From the NCBI RefSeq assembly GCF_048771995.1, contig NC_133064.1, positions 26,205,001 to 26,269,000 of the forward strand: DNA of 64,000 nt. Direction: 5' to 3'. Below are positions 42,349-53,760 of this stretch, piece after piece; position 1 is the stretch's first letter, and the number at the start of each line of letters is the position of its first letter. The notes beneath the pieces are model-generated. The model did not search any database, had not been told where the DNA came from, and saw only the letters and a list, made by a program, of their open reading frames with translations. The stretch comes from Taeniopygia guttata (lineage: Eukaryota > Chordata > Aves > Passeriformes > Estrildidae). A program made the position numbers and the translations under genes.

Positions 42349-43330
42349 CAGAGGTGTTTGAGAAAGGAAAAAAAATCATCCAGAGTCTCCTGAAAGCCAG
42401 TTTTGCCATCAAGAAGAGCAAAGTCAAGAGACCTGCTCGAGAAATCCAGTTCCTGGGAGTGAAGTGGCAAGATAGACAGTGTCAAAGTCCTACAGATATC
42501 ATCAACAAGATCACAGTGATGTCTCCACCAACCAGCAAGAAGTAAACACAAGCTTTCCTAGACACCATAGGTTTTTAGAGAATATACATTCCCGAGTATA
42601 GCCAGATTGTGAGCCCTCTCTACTTATCACCTGCAAGAAGAACACTTTCCACTAGAGCCCTGAACAGCAGCAAGTCTTTACCCAGATCAAGCATGAGATC
42701 GCCCATGCGGTAGCCCTTGGCCCAGTCAGGACAGGACCAGATGTAAAGAACGTGCTCTACTCTGCATCCAGGAGTCATGGTTTGCCCTGGAGCCTTTTGC
42801 AGAAGGTGCCTGATGAGACTCGAGGCCGACCACTGGGATTTTGGAGTCGGAGCTATAGAGGGTCTGAAGCCAACTATACTCCAACAGAAAAAGAAATTTT
42901 AGCAGCCTATAAAAGCGTCCAAGCCGCCTCAGAGGTGATCGGTACAGAAGCACAACTTCTCCTGGCACCCCAACTATCAGTGCTGGGGTGGATGTTCAAA
43001 CAACAGTTTCCTCTACCCACCATGACACCAATGCCACATGGAGCAAGTAAATTGCCCTTATCACACAGCACGCCCGGATTGGAAAACTGAATCACCCTAA
43101 AATTTTAGAGATAATTACAAACTAGCCTGAAAGTAAAAACTTTAGTCTCGCTAATAAAGAAGAAGAAAAAGTAACACATGCTGAAGAAGCCCCACTGTAT
43201 AACCAACTACAAACAGAAAAAAACACATTATGCGCTTTTCACTGATGGTTCTTTCCGCATTGTGGGAATGAAACGGAAGTAGAAAGCAGCCGTATAAAGT
43301 CCCACAGAACAGGTTGAAGAAGCTACTGAA
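42349..43330 (+). pseudogene. ERVL L5 RT end, connection and RNase H start
   Basis: Resumes at EVFEKGKKI. Frame 42237-42545 contains KSKVKRPAREIQFLGVKWQD and 42752-43090 contains TRGRPLGFWSRSYRGSEANYTPTEKEILAAY. A TAG near 42577 stands at the same Trp position as the TAG in L2 (12190-12192). Numerous further stops. Confidence 0.8.
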
Positions 43331-44560
43331 GGGGAGGGTAGATCAAGTCAACTCGCTAAACTCAAAGCCGTTCAACTGGCCCTGGACATTGCTGAAAGGG
43401 AGAAGTGTGCAAAGCTCTACCTCTACACTGATTCATGGATGGTAGCCAATGCTCTGTGTGGGTGGCTGGAGAAGTAGAAAAAAGCTAATTAGCAGCGTAG
43501 AGGAAAACCAATTTGAGCTGCTGATGAGTAGAAAGACATTACTACCAGGGTAGAGAAGCTACCTGTGAAAGTTCGCCATATAAATGCCCATGTCCCCAAG
43601 AGCAGAGCCAATAAGGAGCACCAAAACAACCAGCAGGTAGATCAGGCTGCAAAAATAGGTGTATCAAAGATAGACTTAGATTAGCAACACAAGAAAAAAT
43701 TGTTCTTAGCACAATAGGCCCATAATGTTTCAAGCCATCAGAATAAAGATGCCACTTTTAAGTGGTCACAAAACCAAGGAGTAGATTTAACCATAGACAG
43801 TATTTGTCAGGTAATCCATAACTGTGAGACAAGTGCTACCATAAAACAGGCCAAGCAGGTGAAGCCCCTATGGTATGGTGGGTGGTGGTCCAAATACATC
43901 TATGAAGAGGCCTGGCAGATTGACTACATCACACTGCCCCAGACATGCCACGGCAAGTGTTATGTGGCCCACCATGATAGAAGCCACCACAAGATAGTTA
44001 GAAACCTATCCCGTGCCTCATTCTACGGCCTGTAACACCATTCTAAACCTTAAGAAGCAAATCCTTTAAAGACATAGTACCCCTAAAAAAATTAAGTCAG
44101 ACAATGGGACTCATTTCAAGAACAGTCTTATCAACACCTGAGCTAGAGAACACGGTATTAAGTGAGTGTACCATATTCCCTACCATGCACCATCTACAAA
44201 AAAAATAGAGAGGTACAACAGACTGTTAAAAACCACCTTAAAAGCATTGGGTGGGGGATCTTTCAAGATCTGGGAGCAGAATCTGGTAAAAGCAACCTAG
44301 TTAGTTAACACCCGAGGCTCTACCAGTCGATTGGGCCCTGCCAAATCTCAGCTTTTACATATAGTAAATAGAGACAAAGTCCCAGTAGTTCATGTCAGAG
44401 GTTTGTTAAGGAAGACAGTATACATCAATTCTGCCTCAAGTACAAACAAACCCATTAATAAGATTGTCTTTGCTCAGAGACCAAGTTGTACATCGTAGAT
44501 AATGCAGAAAGATGAAAGAACACAATATATACCTCAGGAAAATCTGATTATTAAGTGAGA
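43331..44560 (+). pseudogene. ERVL L5 RNase H end and integrase
   Basis: Aligns base by base with L2 10210-11420 on the opposite strand. YTDSWMVANAL is visible near 43425. Integrase core residues are visible in short stretches (QIDYITLPQ near 43918, KSDNGTHF near 44095). TGG codons are replaced by TAG or TGA repeatedly (near 43475, 43490, 43529, 44164), so no long frame survives. Confidence 0.82.
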
Positions 44561-44691
44561 ACTATATATAAATATCACTGTTTGCTGAATATTATTGCCA
44601 TTGTCTGTGTATAGCTATATATTAGATGTATAATGTATCTGCTTGTAGGGTTTGAATATATATATTGGTTTTAGTAGTAAGCTGACAATAT

Positions 44692-44708
44692 GGGGATAAG
44701 GGGTGGAA
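44692..44708 (+). promoter_or_regulatory. Polypurine tract of L5
   Basis: GGGGATAAGGGGTGGAA directly precedes the 3' LTR. Confidence 0.75.
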
Positions 44709-45348
44709 TGTCCTAGGTTGACTGTATGATGCCTTTATCCCCAATCGTCTGCCCTGTTTATGTTGAATAATAAGTTCTACACCTTTAAAACTTGTTCCAG
44801 GAGTGAAGGGGGGGTGGGGGGGGAAGAAGCGCGCAGTTTGTTTTCAAGAACTGCACTCCCTCCTCCACATTTCTGCTCCTAGACTGTGTTGTCCGCAGAC
44901 AGACAGACAGCGAGACAGAGCTCTCCTTTGCTTTTTCTAGTTAGTTTTAGCTAGCTGAGGCAAAGAAGTTCCCTAGACTGTGGTTTTTTTCCCTTTCTTT
45001 GGACCTGCTCTGGACTGAACACCAGAAGAGCAGCAGAAGCTTGCACCTGTGGCCCAGCAGGCCAGGCCTGGGCCGTGGCATCTCCAGCACTGGAGGGACT
45101 GATCAGAGACTGAGTGAGCCGAGCTGCAGCCCGGGGGGATTTTTCTGAGTTTGTCTCTCTCTTGGAGTGGCAAGAAGTTTTATTGTTTAATATTGTTTTA
45201 AGTTTGCTTGTTTAATAAACAGTTTTTTTCCACTTTTCTCCAAAAAGGTATCTTTCCCGAACTGGTTTTGGGGTGGGGCCAATTAAATCTGCTTTCCTAA
45301 AGGAACCCTTTTGGGGTTCTTTCCCCAAATTTGCCCTGAACTAGGACA
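44709..45348 (+). repeat. 3' LTR of L5
   Basis: 640 bp, opening TGTCCTAGG and closing CTAGGACA, followed by CCCAT. About 3 % different from the 5' LTR by eye. Confidence 0.9.
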
Positions 45349-45911
45349 CCCATAAACAAACTATGGGAAGGCTTGTAGAAAATAGGAGGGGCTTCACAAT
45401 AGCAGATTTCCCCTGTGCAGCTGCTATTCATAACCAAATTGAGAACCAACAGAGAACTGTTTTTCCTCTTGTGGAGAAGTCTCCATAACATTAACAAGAG
45501 GGACTTGTCTCCCTAAGTGAACTGAAGAAAGACTATTTTAAAAGTGATAAACTCACTCGAACTTTTAGGTTTTGTTTCTTTACATTATCAGTAGAAAAAA
45601 AAAAAAAGGTTGTGGGGGGATGAGAAGTGTTAGGAAAGGTTTGTCTTGATTCTTACTCCTTTTTTTCTTTTAGTTACTGTTAATAAAATTTTCTTTATAC
45701 CCTTTTAAAGTTTTGAGCCTACTTTACCTTTCTCCTAATCCTATCTCACAACAGGAAGTGTATACATTGGTGATTGGCCAATACCAAAACATAACACAGT
45801 CTTTGGTACATTAAGCTGAGAAATTTTAAAATTGGAAAAATCTTAAATTAGAGAACCAAAACCACTACACAAACTTAGTGTTTCTACCCAGTTTCAAAGT
45901 GAAACCAGCAC
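45349..45911. repeat. Old LTR fragment and unassigned DNA
   Basis: Bases to about 45758 look like the 3' half of another LTR: AATAAAATTTTC near 45682 and an ending CTATCTCACAACA. The remaining 150 bp shows nothing recognisable. No gene. Confidence 0.4.
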
Positions 45912-47300
45912 AGTGGCATTGATGACGTGGTGGGTAGAGGGAATTTTTGCTTTGAACATCCACCCTAGCACAGGTAGTCGGAGTGCCAGGAGTTGTGTTT
46001 TAGTGTCTATTACTTTTGAGGTGGCTTGGACTTCTTTAAAGGCTGCTATTTTTTTTTTATTTTTTTTTTTTCTTGGAATGTAGGTAGCTTCAGACTTTCT
46101 GTAGCTTCAACTTTAAAATCTTAGTGGTCTGTGAATACTGACAGCCTGGTCAGAGAGACAAACAAATAAACTTTCCCAGGAATTGTTCTGGGGAGTTTTG
46201 AGAAGGCTGAGAGAAGGAATTAAAACAATCTTGCAGCTGGTGTTTTGAACAGTTGTTTTCTCATAAGATGTTTAACAAAGGGTGTTTCCTTGATTAGCCA
46301 ATCATGTGAGGGGTATTGATTAAGAATCAATCAGGTTTTGGGTGAACAATGTTGGTTATAAATGTTGTGAGATTGTAATAACGGAGCCTTTTGCCTCTTG
46401 AAATGTATGGAGTCAAGTGTTGCCTTTCTTCCCATTCCTGACTCAATGGTGAGAGTGATCAGCTTCAAGTCTTACTAGGTACCTTCTGCCAAAGGCTTTA
46501 GGATAGACCATGGCTCCCGGCTGTAGAGTAGAGCACATTCTTTATATTTGGTTTTGTCTTGATTAGGCTAAGGGCTATTGTATGAGTGATCTCTTGCTTG
46601 ATTTGGGTAAAGGCTTGTTGTTGTTCAGGGCACTATTGGAAAGTGTTCTTTTTGTGGGTGACTAGGTAAAGAGGGCTTACAATTTGGCTGTATTTAGGAA
46701 CATGCATTCTCCAAAAGCCTATGGCGCTTAGGAAAGCTTGTGTTTCTTTTTTGTTGGTTGGTGGAGACATTGTTGTGATCTTGTTGATGACATTGGTGGG
46801 AATCTGACGCTGTCAGTCTTGCCACTTTACTCACAGGAATTGGCTTTCTTGAATAGGTTCCTTAATTTTGTTCTTCTTGATGGCAAAATTGGCTTCTAGG
46901 AGAATTTGGATAATTTTCTCTCTTTTCTTAAACACTTCTGTTATCGTGTTCTCCTACACAATCATGTCATCAATGTATTGTAGATGTTTTTGAGATTCAC
47001 TCTTTTTTAGTGTAGTCTGAATTAGTCTATGGCAGATGGTGGGACTGTGCTTCTACTTTTGGGGCAATTAGTTTTGGGTGTACTGCATTCCTCTCTACGT
47101 TAAGGCAAACTGAGGCTTGCATTCTGTTGCTAAAGGAATGGAGAAATATGCATTGGCAATGTTAATAGTAGCATACTACTTTGATGCCTTGGATTCTAGC
47201 TCATATTGGAATCCTAGCATGTTTGGCACGGCAGCGCTCAGTGTTGGAGTAATTTCATTCAAGGAATGATAGTCTATAGTCAATTTCTATTCTCCTTCAG
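45912..47300 (-). pseudogene. ERVL L6 RT and connection
   Basis: The minus strand aligns with L2 11700-12830, interrupted by a solo LTR at 46130-46454. A T-run at about 46050-46070 is present. No frame over 80 codons survives. At the YIDD position the plus strand reads ATCATGTCATCAATGTATTG, so the Asp-Asp codons are still legible. Confidence 0.75.
46130..46454 (+). repeat. Solo LTR in L6 pol
   Basis: Opens TGTGAATACTGACAG. Likely 6-bp duplication GTGGTC (46124-46129) and GTGATC (46455-46460), one mismatch. Same family as 47968-48310. Its right end is approximate because the CA terminus is degraded. Confidence 0.65.
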
Positions 47301-47900
47301 ATTTGTGGATAGGCTAAATGGGGCTGTTGAAGGGTGAGTGGGTTTTGTTGACTATCCCTTGGCTCTCCAGCTCATGGATCATTTTGTGGATGGGGATTAT
47401 GGCATTTTGAGTTCTTCTGTACTGTTGGCAGTGCATTGTTGAGGTGGCAATTGGTATTTGTTGGTCTTCTACCTTTAGGAATCTTATTGTAGATAGGTTT
47501 TCTGATAGTCTAGGCAAGGTGTTTAATTGATTGACGCCTTCTGTCTCTATAGCTGCTATCTTAATTGCCCACTTGAGTCTCTTTGGGTCTTTAAAACATC
47601 TACTTTGGAGGAAGTCTATGCCCAAAATGCTTGGGGCTCTGGGCCAGTCACAATAGGGTGTTTCTTTCACTCATTTCTAGTCAGGCTCACATCAGCTTCT
47701 ACCTAAGTAAAATCTTGTGATCTCTATGTCACGCCAGCAATAGAAACAGATTCCGCCCCCACGTCTCGATGGGATTAATTTGCACCGTGCACTAGTGTTG
47801 ACTAAGGCTTCATATTTTTGTGGTTCTGATTTACTAGGTTAACGAATCTACATAGCCTAAAAACCACAGTTTTCCCTAGCTTGTATTTGGTTAGAGGCAG
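47301..47900 (-). pseudogene. ERVL L6 protease and RT start
   Basis: The frame 47314-47670 (minus) carries ILGIDFLQSRCFKDPKRLKWA, the C-terminal half of protease, and runs into RT (NKTHSPFNSPI). The protease active-site region near 47780 is not readable as D-T-G in one frame. Confidence 0.75.
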
Positions 47901-50230
47901 GGTTCCTCTAAGCCTGGTTATCCTTCCTTCCCTGGGCATATGTCTTTGAGGTTCCTTCAAGGGGATCTATGCATGTGACAGTCTGGTCAGAGACCAAGAA
48001 AACCAGATAAGTTTTCTCACAGCTGACTTGTGAGACTTCAGGGAGTTGTAGAGAAACTATGATAGCTTGTTATGATAAACAATCTGCAGGTGGTGTTTTC
48101 CTACTCTGTTTTCCTGTTTTTTCTAAAGATTGTTTATAAGAAAGGTGTTTTTGTTAATTATCCAATTAGGTGAAATGCATTGATTAATTGATCAATCTGG
48201 TCTGTCTATATTGAAACAGTCTATAAAAAGAGAGAATTTTCGTAATAAAGATGTTGCTGTGCAAACCAGCCTTCTGGTGAGTTTGTGTCGTTTCTTATTC
48301 ATCAGCAACAGGGATTGGACGTGTTGTCATCATCATCATACTTGGCAGTTTGGCTATGGACTATTGGAGCTGGCTCTTTTGTGGTGGAACTTCTCTGAGT
48401 CTTGTCTTTTAATTCAAGCATTTGTTGTGCTTGAGCAGTAGTATATTTTTTATCCCATCTCTTCATGTTTTCTTTATAATTATGTATGAAGAACTATAGC
48501 TTAGTTTGAGGAGTGTACATTTTCTCCCTATTTGGGGGACATCTGTATTTGGTACCGGAACTTCTGATTTGTATTGCTGAGATTTGGAGAAGGTCTTCTT
48601 TAATCTCTTCTCTGAGTTTTTTGTGAGTTTATCTTATTTTCTAATTTCTGTAGACGTGTTTACAGAATTGCGATTTTTGCATGTGTTGGGCCATGCACAG
48701 TATCTGCATATGCTCAGAGCTTCTTGGCCATATCAAGCACGGTGTCTGCCTTGTCATCTTGCTTTATTATTGCTAAAGCAGAAGCATATTTTTGTGGCTT
48801 AAGTAATATAAGTTTTAACTACATTACGGATGTACATGGTATCAAGTCTGGATTCCTAGTGTTTAGGTTATCTGAGAAGACAATCTCTGCTACTGCCATT
48901 TTTCTCAAGCGTTGAATATTTTTTTCTATGGTCTTCTATTGGGTTTGCTGCATAGAGATCATCTGCACACAGATATCTTTGTGCCACATGTCCCAGGACC
49001 CATGCCCAGAGACTATGAGGGTTAGTCCCGCTAATAATTCTTTGGTCGATAACTGGATCATGTGACAGGGATCCCAAATGCCTTGTTTCAGTACCATCCA
49101 GAATTGTCACTTGTAGCATTTCAAAGATGGACTAACTAACTATAGATTAATCAGGTCGCCGAGTGTAATTTTTTCTTAGGCTACGAAGGTCTTTTAAGGA
49201 AAAGGACTCAATACTGACTTCCAATTTTGTGTCAGCAATTGGCTTTGAGGGTCCTTCCCTGAGATCATCATCGTCTATTGACTAATTGGTTTTGGTTGTG
49301 TGTTTTCTGCCTCTCGTGGTAGGAACAATAGCTATTGGTTGAAGCTCACTCTGTGGTTTAGCTGCAACCTGAGTAGCTGGGGTGTTGGCTGCAGTTTGAG
49401 TGGCTGCGGTAGCTGCTGATTTATTGCCCTGCCCCCGTGCTTCTATTTGCTGCCCTACAGTATCTAGCAGCGTGCGATAAGCATATGCTGGGGCTTAGCT
49501 TATTGCAATGATCTTGTTCTCCTTAGAGTCATCATGGCACTTCTCTTTCAAGTATTTCCCCACCTCAGCTGGGGTCTGAATTTGTTCACATGGAAAATCT
49601 CAGGCTATGGAATCAGAAAATTCTTTTAGGGTTTGGTTCATATCCTCCCATTCTCCACACAAGTCAGCATTTTCCACACTTGGGTTTACTTTTGGGTCAG
49701 GGGTCTCATCAGCTCCTCTGGAAATCTCAGCCCTCATTCTAAAGAAGCTGAAGACCGTATAAAGGAAACTTACTAGATCAAATACCAGGAAAGTGGTCTC
49801 TTTAACATTTGGGGGGAATTGAACATTCTCAGAAAGTAACATAACAGATTTAAAGGAGAAGAAGAAAAGGAAAGGCTGAAAAGCCTCATCCCCTGCTCTT
49901 CCTCTAACAAACTGGGCGCAATTACTAATAAACCCCCAAAACATGTTATTGAAACTAGGATGTAGGGTAGGATGAAGAAACTATAAACTATACATATCTT
50001 GAACAGACTCTAGTTCCTTTATAAACTCCCTATAAATCATTATCACTGAGCCCAGCACAATAGCTATTCTAATCCGCTCCCCTCTAATGTAAAAATTACA
50101 TGTTAGGGACAATATTGATCTACCTCCAGATAAGAGAATAAGCCTAGGGACCAGAAAGGTATTAAAACCTAAAAAAAGCCTAGGGACCAGAAACACATGA
50201 AGGCCTCTACCCAGAGAGACATTATGAATT
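47901..50230 (-). pseudogene. ERVL L6 Gag
   Basis: Minus-strand fragments match L5 gag: C-terminal part at 47900-48960 (split by a solo LTR), HLGSLSHDPVIDQ at 48868-49119, capsid-like part near 49440-49600 and ISRGADETPDP at 49600-49944. The hydrophobic N-terminus is at 49981-50240. The conserved start Met followed by Leu-Leu-Glu-Phe lies near 50240. Broken by many stops. Confidence 0.72.
47968..48310 (+). repeat. Solo LTR in L6 gag
   Basis: Runs from TATGCATGTGACAG to CAGCAACA, 343 bp, flanked by GGGATC (47962-47967) and GGGATT (48311-48316). TATAAAAAG near 48222 and AATAAAG near 48244 give plus orientation. The opening TA in place of TG looks mutated. Confidence 0.7.
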
Positions 50231-50318
50231 CAAGTAACATGGCTATTGACTGTTTTATCTCAATACAGAGTAAGTACAACTAAAATGTAATCAGTATAGG
50301 TTTTTCTGTTTTCTCGAG

Positions 50319-50335
50319 CCACGCGTTGGGTGCCA
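50319..50335 (-). promoter_or_regulatory. Primer-binding site of L6
   Basis: The minus strand reads TGGCACCCAACGCGTGG, one base different in the first half from the L2 site, eleven bases inside the LTR. Confidence 0.65.
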
Positions 50336-50346
50336 AAAATTTTATT

Positions 50347-51374
50347 TGTCCTGGTTTAGGGCAAATTTGGGCAAAAACCTCTAAAGGGATGTCACTATTG
50401 GACACGAAATGAGTACACAGAAGCTCGGTAAGCTCAAAAGAGAAAAAGACACAGTTTTATTCAAACATCGGCTATTTATAGAATTCCAAAGGTGACTGTG
50501 GATTGGAGGATGGAATTACCACCTCTCCAACCACACTGGTCCAAAGATCAAACAATAATTTCTCTCCACCCCCAGAGAAATATGTAAACTATTATATTTA
50601 TACATGAAATTGTGTGGGAACTCTGACTCTCAAATATGTAAACATTATCAGAAGGCTAAAGCAGTTTTATGAGAACTTTAAAACTTTCAAAAGAACTATA
50701 AAAGAAAACTTAACACTTTTAAAAATCAGGGCAACAAAGAGGTTCCTCTAGAAAGCAGATTTAAGTGGCCCCTCCCTTAACTGATTCGGGAAAATATTTC
50801 CTTGGAGAAAAGTGGAAAAAGACCGTTTCTTTAATAGGCAAAGTATTTACCAGTGGGGGAAAAAAAAAAAAAGGAAAAAAAATAGAATAATATTAAACAA
50901 TAAAACCTTCTGCTGCTCCAAAAGAGATGACAAACTCAGAAAGTCCCTTTCATGGGCTGTAGTTCGGCTCACTAAGTTTGTTATCAGTCTCTCTGGCACT
51001 GGAAATGCCGCAACCCAGGCCAGGCCCCAGTGGACTATAGGTGTGAGCTGCCGGTGCTCTTTTGGGTGTTCAGTCTAGAGCAGGTTTAAAAAGTTCTAAG
51101 AGAAAAAGAAACCCACAGTCTACGGAACTTCTCTGCCTCAGCTAGCTAAAAAACAACTAAAAGCAAAGAGAGCTCTCTACCGCCATCTGTCCGTGCTGAA
51201 GACAGCACAGTCCAGGAGCCGGAAGCTGGAGGAGTGAGTGCAGTTTCTGAAAACAAACTCTGTGCTTCTTCTCTCCTCCCCTTCACTCTCAGAACTAGTC
51301 TTAAAGGTGAAAAACTAATTTTTGGGCTAAACAGACGAATGGGGATACAAGCATCATAAAGTCACCCTAGGACA
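50347..51374 (-). repeat. 5' LTR of L6, interrupted
   Basis: Plus-strand start TGTCCTGG and end CTAGGACA, with a 347-bp solo LTR inside (50390-50736). Without that, the LTR is about 680 bp, matching other ERVL LTRs here. It abuts G4 RNase H sequence at 51375. Confidence 0.82.
50390..50736 (-). repeat. Solo LTR inside the L6 LTR
   Basis: Plus-strand ends TGTCACTA and GGGCAACA. Flanking AAGGGA and AAGAGG are an imperfect 6-bp duplication (4 of 6). TTTTATTC near 50456 is AATAAAA on the minus strand. Class II type. Confidence 0.7.
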
Positions 51375-51375
51375 T

Positions 51376-51713
51376 CCTCTTTCCTCTGCCCCACTCTTTC
51401 TAATTATCTCAAGTTCCTCTGATGGCAAAGAGTGTTTCTCTGGCAAGGGTGGGGTTACTAGGAGCAAAGGGAGGATCTTAAGAGATTTCTGGCAACAGTG
51501 CAGCTTTCAAAGCTTCTTCAGCAGCCAGTCAGTTACCTATTGCCTCTTCTGAGCATCCTGCCTAGTGTCCTCTAACATGTATTATTGCCACCCCTTTTGG
51601 TAAATTCACCACTTCCAATAGGCAAGAAATTAGGCTCTCATGAGCTAACGATTTTCCTCTGCAGGTTAATAAACCTCTTTCTTCCCATAACTTCCCAAAT
51701 GCATGTATCACCC
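51376..51713 (-). pseudogene. Gamma provirus G4: RNase H, second half
   Basis: The minus strand reads VIHAFGKLWEERGLL and VAIIHVRGH, which continues the TDSKYAYG that ends at 59549. The two halves were separated by insertion of G3, with ACCC at both junctions. A L6 LTR edge cuts it on the left. Confidence 0.85.
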
Positions 51714-52309
51714 TGTTATAAATGAAAATGTGTCCAGCCAAATTAATATGAAAAATAAAATATTTATTTTGCAATCAAATTCTATCTAGCCAGCCACAAG
51801 GAAAGAACAGAGCCGAGCCCGGGGTCGGCCCTGGGTGTGCAACAAGGAGTCAGCCTCATCAGAGGTTTTCCTCATGCCCACACCTCCATCCTGGCACAAG
51901 CGGTTTTTATAGGGAAAATTCCGCCTGTGGCCAAGATTTCAGCAATCAGTCTTTTCTTGTATTCAGAGTCCATATGTTAATAAGATTTTCTTTTTGGTGA
52001 TGAGGGAGAACAATTCAGTGTCTGGAGTTTGTTGATTCACATGTATCTGCCCAAGGATTTCCATGATATCCATCTCAGGTCATTCACGCGAACGATTAGC
52101 ACCTGGGGTTTCTGTATCTCCCCAGACATGGCCCATCTCCTGGCGAGCTGTACCTTCTTACTTGTAAATCAGTTTCCAAAATACACCCAGTCTCGCCTGT
52201 GAGGGTGGGGGGGGGGGAATCCTCATACAAACGTGTATACTCTAACAAATATTCAATATCACATATATCATATTAGAAATGGCACGAATTATATCTACTA
52301 CACATAACA
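51714..52309 (-). repeat. 3' LTR of G3
   Basis: 596 bp. Minus-strand AATAAA-type signals appear as TTTATT near 51760. A G-run of 11 sits at 52207-52217. It pairs with 58959-59548; the plus-oriented relative is at 60722. Confidence 0.88.
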
Positions 52310-53760
52310 ATCCCCCACCTGTTATATTAACCTATTGATTTGTGCCCTAATTTTTATTTTATTTGATATAAATCTACAGAGTTTATATATATTTTTTTTT
52401 TAAATTCCCTATATTTTAGTCTTTATCTGGGATTTTATGGTAAGATTTGTGGGTTTGTGTCTTCCCTTTTATTTGTTTTAATTACTCACTTATCTAGCAC
52501 CCACCAGTAGGTTTTTTTTCTGTTACACACATACCAAATTTTTTGGGTTATGACACAGTGAATTAGCTTGAAAATAAGTTACAAAGACAGACTCCTGCTT
52601 TCCCTAACCCATATGGTACAATTATATCTGTTATAAACTGGAATTGAGATTTCCTATGTGCTCTTTTGATGCAGTTTATGAGCTGACTGTCCGTTTTCAA
52701 GGTATGTTTTTGCTTTGAATTTGTACACTCCCTGTTGAGTGTTTGTGTCAAGACAACGTTTATGAGGCTCACCCCTGCTGCAGTTTTATGAGGTAAGAGG
52801 CGATTTCTTCTGGGTATTTGCCACTGAGTTCCCCCTTCCCAGGATTGGGGACGTTACTGAGGCACGAGGTTAGGCTTAGGCTCGCCAGGACTAATTCCCA
52901 CTGCTAGAATCCCTCTGCCGTTCCCAGTGCCCGCTGGGGTGCCTCCAGCTGCAGGGTAAACCATCTTCTTGGCAGCAGGAATCTTTGTCTGTGGTTTCAT
53001 ACCAAGGCCGAGCCGCATACCTTTGTTTAAAATGCCTTACCGGTGTAGTTTACCAATGTCTGCACTGCAGGGTACATTGTTTGACCTATGACACTCAAAA
53101 ATAATAATTTTAGCTTTTGTTTGTAATTTCCCCCTTAATCCCTTTTGATGAGAGAAAAAGAAAAAAAACAAAACCTAGATTATTGAATCTATATAGAACA
53201 ATTTTAACCTTGTGGCTATTACCAGAAAACGGCTAGTCAGGTCTTCCTCCTGCTCAAAGCACTTCCCACACAACCCACTTGTTTTAATTCAGTAATGAAC
53301 AGTTCAAACTTTATGACAATATTTGCAAGAGAAATGTATGAGAGGATAATAGTTACACTCTGGCACAGAACTTTTGATAGAGATGCTCTCAGTCATTTAC
53401 TTGGCTGGGGCAGGGTTATTTTCAAATTTCTGGGCGGGAGGTGATTTTCCACTCTGGTGCCCGGTCTTGGAGATAGACTTTTTTCACTCTTGACGTGTGT
53501 GTCTGCCCCTTTTCTGCAGTTTGTATAGCAGTATCTGTAGTTAAAAGGATAATATAGGGTCCCTCTTAATGAGGTGTGAATGTTGACTCTTTTAATGTTT
53601 TTACCAGTATTTTGTCTTCAGGCTGTATTTTACTTATTGCTGTATCTTATATGTCAAGAAGTCTAGGGGGGGTGGGGTGCTGTGCTGCATGATCACCCCC
53701 TTGAGATTCTTATTCAATGCTATAAGGTATGGTTGTATCTGTCTATTCTTTACTCCCGGA
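52310..53760 (-). pseudogene. G3 integrase end and env remnant
   Basis: The first bases (52310-52320) form the polypurine tract on the minus strand (GGTGGGGGA). The rest is about 1.4 kb, shorter than a full env, with only short frames such as 52563-52772. No CXXC or CX6CC motif could be read, so env appears deleted and decayed. I saw no counterpart of the extra ORF of G1. Confidence 0.45.

Larger units (their letters stand above)
36580..45348 (+). mobile_element. ERVL provirus L5 (plus strand, complete but heavily mutated)
   Basis: LTRs at 36580-37220 and 44709-45348 bracket gag, protease, RT, RNase H and integrase; no env. The flanking 5-mers ACCAT and CCCAT are a likely 5-bp duplication with one mismatch. 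By eye the LTRs differ at only about 3 %, yet the coding region is full of stops, mostly TGG changed to TAG or TGA. It is interrupted by N1 at 40300-42348. Confidence 0.9.
45912..51374 (-). mobile_element. ERVL L6 (antisense, 3' truncated)
   Basis: From right to left: 5' LTR (50347-51374, itself split by a solo LTR), primer site, gag, protease, RT and the start of the RT connection. Integrase and 3' LTR are missing beyond 45912. Two plus-oriented solo LTRs sit in pol and gag. The plus strand has T where other ERVL copies have C at very many places, so coding-strand G-to-A changes dominate. Confidence 0.82.
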
